This document shows positions 7,848-16,800 of a stretch of DNA of 49,886 nt, piece after piece. Positions within the stretch are counted from its first letter, which is position 1. The number at the start of each line of letters is the position of its first letter. The notes beneath the pieces were generated by a model. It had not been told where the DNA came from, did not search any database, and saw only the letters and a list, made by a program, of their open reading frames with translations. The position numbers and the translations under genes were made by a program. The stretch is from Methanocorpusculum sp. (lineage in GTDB: Archaea; Halobacteriota; Methanomicrobia; Methanomicrobiales; Methanocorpusculaceae), in contig DALTWF010000009.1 of the NCBI GenBank assembly GCA_029987235.1, positions 1 through 49,886 of the forward strand, given 5' to 3'.

Positions 7848-10064
7848 TTATTTTTTATTAAATTTCTTCAGTTCCTTAATCAGCGCCGTAAAGTTCACCG
7901 GTTTGGAAAGATGAGCATTCATTCCCGCCTCAAGCGAGCGTTCAACATCTTCGGCATACGCATTTGCAGTCATTGCGATAATCGGAATCGACTTTGCATC
8001 CTCCCGCGGAAGTGCGCGAATCGTCTTCGTTGCCTCAAGACCGTTCATAACAGGCATCATAATATCCATTAAGATAATATCAAAAGTGCCCGGTTCTGCA
8101 CCGCTGAACATATCAACAGCCTCTTTACCATTTTCCGCATGCGTGACAACAAGACCTTTTTCCTCAAGAATCTCGGTCGCAATTTCTGCATTCATCTCAT
8201 TGTCTTCAACAAGAAGAACCTTGCATCCTGCAAGCGAATCCGTATTTGTTTCCATCACATCGGCCGCATTTTCAATCAGCTCATCAGTCTGCGGCAGCGA
8301 AATTTCAATAATGAATACCGACCCTTTGTCTAATTCACTCTTCACGGAAATGGAACCGCCCATCAAATCAACGAGATTTTTGGTAATTGCCATTCCAAGA
8401 CCCGTTCCCGTATAATTCGTCCTGCTGCCCCCGCCTTCCTGGCTGAAAGCATCCCAGATTTTCGTCTGGAATTCCTCAGACATACCGCATCCGTCATCCT
8501 CAAACTCGATGCGGAATGCGGAATAACCGGCAAGGGCTGCCTTTTCTTCGAACACGCGAAGAGTAATGTGCCCTCCGTCCGGCGTGAATTTAACAGCGTT
8601 TCCAAGAATATTAATGAAAACCTGACGCAGATGAAGCGCATCACCCAAAACCTGCGGGTGTTCAACCACATATGCATGAGAAAGTTTAAGATTGCGCCCC
8701 CCAAGCTGACCGCCGATAATAGACAGACAATTGTCTGCAACCGTGATAATATTCATCGGCTTGTTGACGATTTCGGTCTTTCCGGACTCAATCCGGCTCA
8801 TGTCAAGAACATCATTAATGAGGGAAAGCAGGTGCTCGGACGAGGAGGTGATTTTATCAAGATACTGACTGACCTTCTCCTTGTCATCGATATTCTTTTT
8901 AGCAAGGGAGGTAAAACCGTTGATTGCATTCATCGGTGTACGGATATCATGACTCATATTGGACAGGAACGCGGATTTTGCATCCGATTCAGCCTTTGCC
9001 TTGCGTGCTTCCTCTTCGTGACGGAGGGCATTAATGCGCTCGTTTTTGGTACGGGTGATGTAAACCACCACTAATATTGCAGAACCGCCCAGAAGAACAA
9101 TGATACTGACCATGAATACGGAAATCTGCGAAAGCGCATCAGCAATGCCGAGGGTTACCGAGTCTGCATCAAGAATTGCAGCCGCATACCAGTCAGTTCC
9201 CGCAATCGGAGTAATCGTGAAATAATAATGTCCGGGACGATCCCCTGCAGTGATTTCCAGATCGCTTACCGAGGTTTCCCCGTCATCAAGTTCGGCATAG
9301 ACATCTTCCGGAGTTTTTCCGTGCAGGAGCTCAACATTGGCGTCTTCAAGTTTGGTAAATATATTTACGCCGGGCAGAAGAAGTCCCAGACCGGATACAT
9401 CACGGTAAATCATTAAACCGTCTTTATCCACGATAAATCCGTTTGCTTCATCTGCAAGACCCGCGGTATACAGATTAGTCAGCGCCTGTGCATTTACACC
9501 AAGGGAAAAGTGGGTAATCATCACCGGTTTGCCGAATGCTTTTGCAGGAACCGGTTTTTCAAGCCGGTATAAGTGGTAGAGACACTCTACATCACCTGCA
9601 TCACTGTAAGAGAAGAACACCTGATAATCAGGCGCACTTTCCGCATTCAGTGCGGAATCAGTGATTTTTGCCGAAGCACCGGTGGATGAATAATAGATTC
9701 CGCTGCTGTCGGACAGCTGATATACGAAATCCTGTTTCTGAAGAGAATTGGAAAGTCTGTTAAGATAGGCGAATACATCAGTATCTGCAGTCAGCGTCTC
9801 TTCAGTGACACCGGCAAGAACCGTTGCATAATCGGCGCTTGCCAAAATCTCCTGGGAAACAAGGGAGGCAGACTGCTCGGTAAGCGTTTTGAGGGTGTTT
9901 TCATCATGGCTGTAAATGGAATCATTAATCGAACCGATGAAACCGAACATAAGACCCATAAGTACAACAACTGCAATAACAATGATTACAGGCAGAATAA
10001 AATTCCTGCCTCTTTTTGCAGTATGAGCAGTATCCTCTGATGGTGTCTGAATGCGCCTCTCCAT
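7848..10064 (-). CDS. Membrane hybrid sensor histidine kinase (dCache-HisKA-HATPase-REC)
   Basis: A 738-residue hybrid kinase. TM1 is at about residues 22-44 and TM2 at about 313-335; between them is an extracellular region of some 265 residues with dCache-like character ('FIVDKDGLMIYRD', 'YYFTITPIAGTDWYAAAILD'). A HisKA domain follows with phosphoacceptor His372 in 'MSHDIRTP'. The ATPase domain has the N-box 'NILGNAVKFT', 'DDGCGMS' and 'GTGLGMAI'. The C-terminal receiver has acceptor Asp667 in 'IILMDIMMP'. The partner solute-binding lipoprotein is encoded just downstream and may present ligand to the sensor. Its receiver resembles that of the multi-PAS kinase at 13858. The architecture is bacterial and horizontal transfer is likely. 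Confidence 0.9.
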   Translation of the reverse strand: MERRIQTPSEDTAHTAKRGRNFILPVIIVIAVVVLMGLMFGFIGSINDSIYSHDENTLKTLTEQSASLVSQEILASADYATVLAGVTEETLTADTDVFAYLNRLSNSLQKQDFVYQLSDSSGIYYSSTGASAKITDSALNAESAPDYQVFFSYSDAGDVECLYHLYRLEKPVPAKAFGKPVMITHFSLGVNAQALTNLYTAGLADEANGFIVDKDGLMIYRDVSGLGLLLPGVNIFTKLEDANVELLHGKTPEDVYAELDDGETSVSDLEITAGDRPGHYYFTITPIAGTDWYAAAILDADSVTLGIADALSQISVFMVSIIVLLGGSAILVVVYITRTKNERINALRHEEEARKAKAESDAKSAFLSNMSHDIRTPMNAINGFTSLAKKNIDDKEKVSQYLDKITSSSEHLLSLINDVLDMSRIESGKTEIVNKPMNIITVADNCLSIIGGQLGGRNLKLSHAYVVEHPQVLGDALHLRQVFINILGNAVKFTPDGGHITLRVFEEKAALAGYSAFRIEFEDDGCGMSEEFQTKIWDAFSQEGGGSRTNYTGTGLGMAITKNLVDLMGGSISVKSELDKGSVFIIEISLPQTDELIENAADVMETNTDSLAGCKVLLVEDNEMNAEIATEILEEKGLVVTHAENGKEAVDMFSGAEPGTFDIILMDIMMPVMNGLEATKTIRALPREDAKSIPIIAMTANAYAEDVERSLEAGMNAHLSKPVNFTALIKELKKFNKK

Positions 10065-10089
10065 GATATTAATAATATACTCATAATAT

Positions 10090-10099
10090 GATATATAGG
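10090..10099 (-). promoter_or_regulatory. TATA box for the kinase/solute-binding operon
   Basis: On the minus strand CCTATATATC lies about 26-35 bp before the kinase ATG at 10064, giving a near-leaderless transcript. The sequence between this box and the rps12 promoter (10100-10298) shows no gene. Confidence 0.45.
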
Positions 10100-10299
10100 T
10101 GATGGTCTGCAGGTATGCGCGGCAGCATAAAATCCCGCATCATTCGCCGCGCATAAAATTTCATCTAAAACTCCCGGGACCCGTGATGAAAAAATCAGGA
10201 ACCCGAAAAGTACTATATAAACTTATCTTTCAGAAAAAACAAAAACCCCGAAAAACATATTCAAAACCCCGAAAACACCCCGAAACTGACATGGATTAA

Positions 10300-10309
10300 C
10301 CTTATATCC
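10300..10309 (+). promoter_or_regulatory. Promoter TATA box of the rps12-rps7-EF2 operon
   Basis: CCTTATATCC at 10300-10309 is the best archaeal TATA candidate before rps12. It would start transcription near 10330-10335, leaving a leader of about 75 nt that contains a stem-loop (10337-10365). Confidence 0.5.
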
Positions 10310-10336
10310 TCACAAATTCAACATGTAAAGGAATAT

Positions 10337-10365
10337 GTCACAAAGCCCGGCTAGCAGGGTGTGAC
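10337..10365 (+). promoter_or_regulatory. Stem-loop in the rps12 leader
   Basis: GTCACA (10337-10342) pairs with TGTGAC (10360-10365), and CCC (10346-10348) pairs with GGG (10357-10359), with a 3-nt bulge on the left and an 8-nt loop. It lies between the predicted transcription start and the rps12 ATG. It could be a translational operator for a ribosomal protein or an mRNA stabiliser; neither is shown. Confidence 0.4.
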
Positions 10366-10409
10366 AGTATATTCGCAATACCAAACAAGATTCCAATAGA
10401 GGAAACTAA

Positions 10410-10838
10410 ATGGGAAATGGAAAATTCGCAGCAAGAAAAATCGTCAAATCCGCCAAGAAATTCCGGTGGAGCGACTCAGTCTACTCAAGACGTGCACTTC
10501 AGCTTAAACTGAAGGCAGACCCGCTTGAGGGTGCCCCGATCGGACGTGCAATCGTCCTTGAAAAGGTCGGTGTCGAAGCAAAGCAGCCGAACTCGGCAAT
10601 CAGAAAATGTGTCCGTGTTCAGCTTATCAAGAACGGCCGTCAGGTCACTGCATTCGCAGTCGGCGACGGTGCAATCAACTTCATTGATGAACACGACGAA
10701 GTTACCATCTGCGGTATCGGTGGACGTGCAGGCCGTTCAAAAGGTGATATTCCGGGAGTCCGTTTCGTTGTAATCGGCGTCAACGGTGTTACCCTCAACG
10801 AATTAGTTATCGGACGCAAGGAGAAAGCACGGAGATAA
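10410..10838 (+). CDS. rps12: 30S ribosomal protein uS12
   Basis: The archaeal form of ribosomal protein S12 (142 residues), part of the decoding centre. The diagnostic 'KQPNSAIRKCVRVQL' loop is present, as are 'GDIPGVRF' and the C-terminal 'LVIGRKEKARR'. It is the first gene of an operon with rps7 and EF-2; the next start follows after 5 nt. Length is normal for archaea. The usual archaeal upstream neighbours (RNA polymerase subunits, L30e, NusA) are not present here: the next gene upstream is a divergent bacterial-type sensor kinase. Confidence 0.98.
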   Translation: MGNGKFAARKIVKSAKKFRWSDSVYSRRALQLKLKADPLEGAPIGRAIVLEKVGVEAKQPNSAIRKCVRVQLIKNGRQVTAFAVGDGAINFIDEHDEVTICGIGGRAGRSKGDIPGVRFVVIGVNGVTLNELVIGRKEKARR

Positions 10839-10843
10839 ATATC

Positions 10844-11428
10844 ATGGCAGAAGAAAAAGCAACCGCAAAAATCCTTCTCTTCAACAAATGGGATACCTCC
10901 GAAATTGTTGTCAAAGACCAGGGACTTGTCCGCTACATCACTGTCACCTCCACCGAAGTTCCGAGCTCCTGCGGCAGACTTACCCAGCAGCAGTTCACCA
11001 AATCCGAGATGGCAATTGTTGAACGCCTTATCAACCGCTTAATGCAGACCGAGCACAACACCGGTAAAAAGATGATGTGCACCAAGATGGTAATGGATGC
11101 ATTCGATGAAATCAACAAGAAGACCAAACAGAACCCGCTTCAGGTCTTAGTTGACGCAGTCGCAAACGCAGGACCCCGTGAGGAAACCGTCAGACTGAAG
11201 TACGGCGGTATCAACGTCCCCAAGTCCGTTGATTCTGCACCGATTCGCAGAGTCAACACTGCACTCAGATACATTGCCCTTGCAACCTGGAAGGGCTCCC
11301 ACAAGACCAAGAAGCCGGCACACATTGTCCTTGCAAATGAATTAATCATGGCATCCAAGGGCGACGCAAAATGCTTCTCCGTCGGAAAGAAAGAAGAAGT
11401 CGAGCGCATTGCAAAGTCTGCTCGCTAA
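10844..11428 (+). CDS. rps7: 30S ribosomal protein uS7
   Basis: Archaeal ribosomal protein S7, 194 residues, which binds the 3' major domain of 16S rRNA. Recognisable parts are the N-terminal extension 'MAEEKATAKILLFNKWDTSE', then 'INRLMQTEHNTGKKM', 'NPLQVLVDAVANAGPREE' and the C-terminal region 'KGDAKCFSVGKKEEVERIA'. It sits 5 nt behind rps12 and 20 nt before EF-2, in the conserved order of the archaeal str cluster. Confidence 0.98.
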   Translation: MAEEKATAKILLFNKWDTSEIVVKDQGLVRYITVTSTEVPSSCGRLTQQQFTKSEMAIVERLINRLMQTEHNTGKKMMCTKMVMDAFDEINKKTKQNPLQVLVDAVANAGPREETVRLKYGGINVPKSVDSAPIRRVNTALRYIALATWKGSHKTKKPAHIVLANELIMASKGDAKCFSVGKKEEVERIAKSAR

Positions 11429-11448
11429 TCCTAATATAAAGGTGTAAA

Positions 11449-13647
11449 ATGTCACGCGGAAAGAAAATGGTAGACCGGATTTCTGTCCTGATGAACGACA
11501 AGTCTCACATCAGAAATATCGGTATTGTAGCGCACATTGACCACGGAAAGACCACTCTTTCCGACAACCTCCTTGCAGGTGCCGGAATGCTTTCCGAGGA
11601 ACTTGCTGGAAAAGCATGCTGGACCGACTCTGATGAAGAAGAACAGGCACGCGGAATCACCATTGATGCATCCAACGTCTCAATGGTCCACGAAGTCAAC
11701 GGCGAGGAATACTTAATCAACATGATTGATACCCCGGGTCACGTCGACTTCGGTGGTGATGTCACCCGTGCAATGAGAGCAGTCGACGGAGCAGTTGTTG
11801 TCGTTGATGCAGTCGAAGGCCCGATGCCGCAGACCGAAACTGTGCTCCGCCAGGCACTCAAAGAAGGTGTTCACCCGGTTCTGTTCATCAACAAGGTTGA
11901 CAGACTGATTAACGAGCTGAAAGTTACCCCCCAGGACATGATGATTCGCCTCGGTCACGTCATTGACAAAGTCAACAAACTTATCAAAGGCATGAACGAA
12001 GAGCTCTACAACAACGGCGGCTGGAAACTTGACGCAATGAAAGGAAACGTCGCATTCGGTTCTGCTCTTTACAACTGGGCAATCTCGATTCCGTACATGA
12101 AAAAATCCGGCGTTACCCTTCAGACCATCATTGACAAATGCAATGAGGGCGACAAAGAATACTTAAAGAAGAACTCCCCGCTTCACGCAGTTCTCCTTGA
12201 TATGGTAGTAACCTTCCTCCCGAGCCCGATTCAGGCACAGGGCAAGAGATGTCACATTATCTGGCACGGCGACGTTGAGTCCACTGTTGGAAAAGCAATG
12301 TACGCCTGCGATGAAAACGGACCTGTTGCAATGATGGTTACCGATATCTCCTTCGACAAGCACGCAGGAGAAGTCGCAACCGGTCGTTTATTCTCCGGAA
12401 CCCTTACCCGCGGTCAGGAACTCTATGTTTCAGGTACTGCAGGCAAGCCGAACAGACTTCAGGGTGTCGGTATCTTCATGGGTCCGACCCGTGTTGATGT
12501 AGAAAAGATTGTTGCAGGAAACATCGCAGCAGTCACCGGTTTAAACGATGCAATCGTTGGTTCAACTGTTACCTCCTTAAAGGAAATGACTCCGTTCGAG
12601 TCCTTAAAGCACTACTCCGAACCTGTCATGACCGTTGCAGTTGAAGCAAAGAACACCAAAGACTTACCCAAACTCATTGAAGCACTCCACCAGGTCGCAA
12701 AAGAAGACCCGACCGTCAGAGTCAACATCAACCAGGAGACCGGTGAACACTTAATCGCAGGTATGGGTGAACTTCACCTTGAGGTCGTTACCGGCCGTAT
12801 TACCCGTGACAAGGGTGTTGACATTGTTACCTCTCCGCCGATTGTTGTCTACCGTGAGACCGTTGCTCAGGCACTTACCACCCCGGTCGAGGGTAAATCC
12901 CCGAACAGACACAACAGATTCTTCATGACTGTTGAGCCGATGCCGGAAGCAATTGTCAAGGCAATCCAGAACAACGAAGTCACCATGAACATGGACAACA
13001 TCGCACGCCGTGATGTACTTGTCGGCCTCGGAGTTGACAAGGAAGAAGCAAAAGGTGTCAAAGACATCTTCGGAACCAACATGTTCATCGACTGCACCAA
13101 AGGTATTCAGTACCTCAATGAAACCATGGAACTTATCATCGACGGTCTTCACGAGGCACTCGAAGGCGGACCGCTTGCAGATGAAGAAGTCCAGAACGTC
13201 TTAATCAAACTGCACGATGTCAAGCTCCACGAAGATGCAATCCACCGTGGTCCGGGACAGGTTATTCCGGCGGTTCGCGGCGGCCTTAAAGCAGCACTGC
13301 TTATGGCAGGCGACACCCTCTTAGAGCCGATTCAGAGAATCCAGATTTCCGTTCCGCAGGAACAGATGGGATCAGCCATCTCCCAGATTCAGGGACGCCG
13401 CGGAATGCTGACTACTACTGACGCAGAAGGCGACCAGATTGTAGTTAACGGTGAAGCACCGGTTGCAGAACTCTTCGGTTTCGCAGGCGACATCCGCTCT
13501 GCAACCGAAGGTCGTGCAATGTGGTCCACTGAATTTGCAGGATTCTCCCCGGTCCCCCAGGGTATGCTTGCAGAAATCGTCAAAGGCATCCGCAAGAGAA
13601 AGGGACTCAAGGAAGAAATCCCGACTCCGAAAGACTACCTCGAGTAA
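11449..13647 (+). CDS. fusA: Translation elongation factor aEF-2
   Basis: Archaeal EF-2 (732 residues), the GTPase that drives ribosomal translocation. The G1 loop 'AHIDHGKTT', 'DTPGHVDF' (G3) and 'NKVDRLINELK' (G4) are intact. Domain IV carries the diphthamide-site loop 'HRGPGQVIPAVRGG'. The start ATG has a clear AAAGGTG ribosome-binding site. The gene ends the operon: a strong hairpin follows, and EF-1alpha and rps10, which commonly come next in archaea, are absent from the downstream side. Confidence 0.98.
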   Translation: MSRGKKMVDRISVLMNDKSHIRNIGIVAHIDHGKTTLSDNLLAGAGMLSEELAGKACWTDSDEEEQARGITIDASNVSMVHEVNGEEYLINMIDTPGHVDFGGDVTRAMRAVDGAVVVVDAVEGPMPQTETVLRQALKEGVHPVLFINKVDRLINELKVTPQDMMIRLGHVIDKVNKLIKGMNEELYNNGGWKLDAMKGNVAFGSALYNWAISIPYMKKSGVTLQTIIDKCNEGDKEYLKKNSPLHAVLLDMVVTFLPSPIQAQGKRCHIIWHGDVESTVGKAMYACDENGPVAMMVTDISFDKHAGEVATGRLFSGTLTRGQELYVSGTAGKPNRLQGVGIFMGPTRVDVEKIVAGNIAAVTGLNDAIVGSTVTSLKEMTPFESLKHYSEPVMTVAVEAKNTKDLPKLIEALHQVAKEDPTVRVNINQETGEHLIAGMGELHLEVVTGRITRDKGVDIVTSPPIVVYRETVAQALTTPVEGKSPNRHNRFFMTVEPMPEAIVKAIQNNEVTMNMDNIARRDVLVGLGVDKEEAKGVKDIFGTNMFIDCTKGIQYLNETMELIIDGLHEALEGGPLADEEVQNVLIKLHDVKLHEDAIHRGPGQVIPAVRGGLKAALLMAGDTLLEPIQRIQISVPQEQMGSAISQIQGRRGMLTTTDAEGDQIVVNGEAPVAELFGFAGDIRSATEGRAMWSTEFAGFSPVPQGMLAEIVKGIRKRKGLKEEIPTPKDYLE

Positions 13648-13661
13648 GGTGGTTTTTTCAG

Positions 13662-13698
13662 CAGAAGAAAAAAGCCCCCCTCTCTTTTCTTCTGTTTT
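13662..13698 (+). terminator. Hairpin terminator after EF-2
   Basis: CAGAAGAAAA (13662-13671) pairs perfectly with TTTTCTTCTG (13685-13694) and is followed by TTTTAA. It starts 15 bp after the EF-2 stop and closes the ribosomal operon. Confidence 0.65.
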
Positions 13699-13802
13699 AA
13701 GCACGAGGGGTGTTCTGTTTTAGCGTTTTATTTTACTCTCAGACGGATTCTCTGCACTTTATCTTTCTTTTCAGAACTCAGCACTCCAAACACATAAATA
13801 GT

Positions 13803-13820
13803 GACAGGACAATATATACC
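13803..13820 (+). promoter_or_regulatory. AGGACA + TATA promoter of the multi-PAS kinase
   Basis: The segment has AGGACA (13806-13811) abutting AATATATACC (TATA box). Transcription would start about 15-20 bp before the ATG at 13858. The same AGGACA-TATA juxtaposition occurs on the minus strand at 48374-48390, 49032-49051 and 49564-49582, each upstream of signalling or winged-helix genes. Confidence 0.5.
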
Positions 13821-13857
13821 ATATTATCTACCCCCTCAATAGATACGGTAATGCAGC

Positions 13858-16800
13858 ATGACAGACAAAAGAAAAGACAGTATTGAACCGGAAATCCGGC
13901 ATACCGGATTTGAAACGGGTGAACTCCGGGAAGCGGAAGATGAACATCTGGCACTTGCAAAACTTGCCGAGATATTTCAGTCCTTTCACTATGTGGATTT
14001 GTCCCGCGACTATCTCCGCAACTGGAAAAATGCCGAAGAATATGAAAGCACGTACGGCTCAATCGGGCATTATTCCGATGCAATAGAAGACTACATCAAT
14101 AACAATGTTGCAGAACGGGACCGCAAACGCTGTCTGAAATTAACAGACCCGGAAAATATCCGCGAAGAGTTCAAAAAACGCAGCCGGTTCAGCGTTGAAA
14201 TGACAGACATAAAACTCGGCCGCGAGCGGATTTTAGTCTATGATTTCATCCGGATAAGTCCTGACGGAAACAGATTTGTCATGTGTTCAACGGATATGAC
14301 CGAAACACTGGAAACGGAAAAGAAACTCCATAATGATCTGAAATCCGCACTCGATGATGCATTAAAGGCAAACCAGAAAAACGAAATATTAAACAGCATT
14401 ATCAAACCGGGACCATGGACATTTTACTATGATAAAAACAATAAATATACCGGCATAAAACTTACGCCGGAATGCTGCAATGTAGTTGGAAACGAGGCAG
14501 ATACTCTCGAAGACATGCTGAAACTGATTCACCCCGAAGACATCGGACGCGTACTTTTAGTTTACAATGCATGCCTGAACGACCCCTTATGTAAAACCCC
14601 GTATGATATTGAATACAGAATGCAGACACGTGAAGGTGCATACCGCTGGATTCATGCCACAGGCAGAAAGAGACAAAATCAGGACGGATCTGCTGAAGTA
14701 TACGGTGTATGCATCAACATTGACGATATCGTAGCCCGCCGCAATAAAGAAGACCGGCTTTACCATATCCAGTCCTTCGGAGACATGATAAATGCGGCAT
14801 TGTGGAGTATCGACTTCAACGAAGAAAACACGGCGGTCAAAGTAGTCTGGACTCAGGAATTCAGACACATGTTCGGCTTTTCCGGCGAAACGGATTTCCC
14901 CAATACTATTGAGGCATGGTCCTGCAGGCTTCATCCCGAAGACAGACAGCAGACGCTGAAACACCTGGAAGAATGCGCAAAAAGCCGTGACATAGGTAAA
15001 TTCGTTTATGATTTAAAATACCGCATACTCCGCAAAAACGGTGAATATGTCTGGTATCGTGCAACAGGCAGAATGGAAAACATCGGCGGCGGCATCCGCA
15101 GAATGTACGGTGTTATCTTTGATATATCCGCGGAAAAACAACTCGAAACAGCAAACTCCAAACTTGCCGAAACCAACCAGAAACTTGCCCGCCGTATGGC
15201 GCTTTCGGATTATTTCCTCAAATCCTTTGTCTCATCATACTATGCCAACCTGAAAACCGGCACTATCGGAGTATTATATGCCGATGAGAAAGTGAAGAAC
15301 AACCTGAACGGAAAGATACAAACCTGCGCACAAACAATTGACTGGTGTCTGAATACACTGGTTTATTCCGAAGACCGCAAAAAGGTTGCACAGGCATTTT
15401 CAATAGAAAATATCAGACGCGAACTTTCAAAGTCCTCTGACTTTTCAATCGTCTTCCGCAAAGCAGCACCCCGGGAGAATGAATTTGTCCGCTGCATGAT
15501 AATCCGTGGTGAAGATGACGACCATGTAGCAGTCGGATTCAAAGATATCACCGATGAAATACGTGCAGAAAAAGAACAGGAAAACAGACTCAAGAAAGCC
15601 GAGGAATCCCGCAGATTCCTTGAAAACTTTGCGAAACGATATGATCTTGCATTCAGGACAAACTTAAATGACGGCTCATTTGCCATTCTGAAATCAACCG
15701 AAGCTCTGAATGCGGCCAAATTCTCCTTTAAAAACATGCAGGAGGCAGGAGACTTCCTGATTAATAACCTGGTATACCCTGCAGACCGCAAGATGCTTAT
15801 GCATGAAATGGATACAGAAACTGTCCGACAGCGGCTTAAAGAAACTCCTACGTACAATGTTGAATTCCGTCTCAGTATAAAAGGCGTTGAACTCTGGAAC
15901 GAAATGTCTGTTACCTCTATTGGTAATGACGAAATTGCAGTCGGTTTCGTAGAAAAGGATAGAGAAATCACAAATAAACGCATTCTTGAAATCATCACGA
16001 AAGATTCGGAAGGTCTGTATGTGGTTAACCTGGATACCAACATTATGAAGGCGTTCAAGGCAACCGGACTTATGGCCGACAAACCGCAGATTGCAAGATA
16101 CAGCGATGTGATGAAGAAATTCGGCATCGGAATGACTGATGATGCACGGAAATACTTTGAAGCAGTCAGCGACTGTGCGAACTGTAAAGACATTCTTCAG
16201 CGCAACGGTAAAGCCGAATTCGTCTACCTTTCCCCTCACTTCGGAGGCAAGCCGGTATGGCTTAAAATGGAGTCTTATGTTCTGACCTACCGGGATGGAA
16301 TTCCTGAAACAATGCTTGTGCGCAGCATTAAAGTTGACGCAATGCAGCGGGAAAGACTGGAATTAAACAAACAGGTTGCCGAACAGAAAGAGAAACTGGA
16401 AAAAGCCCTTGACGAAGCAGAAGCAGCAAACAAAGCAAAGTCCGCATTCCTTTTCAGTATGTCGCACGATGTCAGAACACCGATGAACGCTATTTTAGGG
16501 TTTACCAACATGGCGTTAAAGCATCCTGAGGATAAAGAAAAGGTAATAGACAGTCTGGAAAAAACAAAACAGGCAGGAAACCTCCTTTTATCCCTCATCA
16601 ACAGTGTGCTTGACATGAGCCGGATTGAATCAGGCAATGCAAAACTTGAGGAGATTCCCTCAAATGTGATGCATTCATATGACAAGATTGAATCAACAAT
16701 GATGGAACTTGCCAAGACCAAAGACATTGATTTATCATTTACTTTCGGCAAAATCAAAAACAGATTTGTGTTTGCGGATACAGACAGATGTTCACGTGTG

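Noticed and set aside
15363..16193. A 276-codon minus-strand frame inside the multi-PAS kinase
   Set aside because: It is antisense to a continuous kinase gene, Ser-rich without motifs, and has no promoter or ribosome-binding site.
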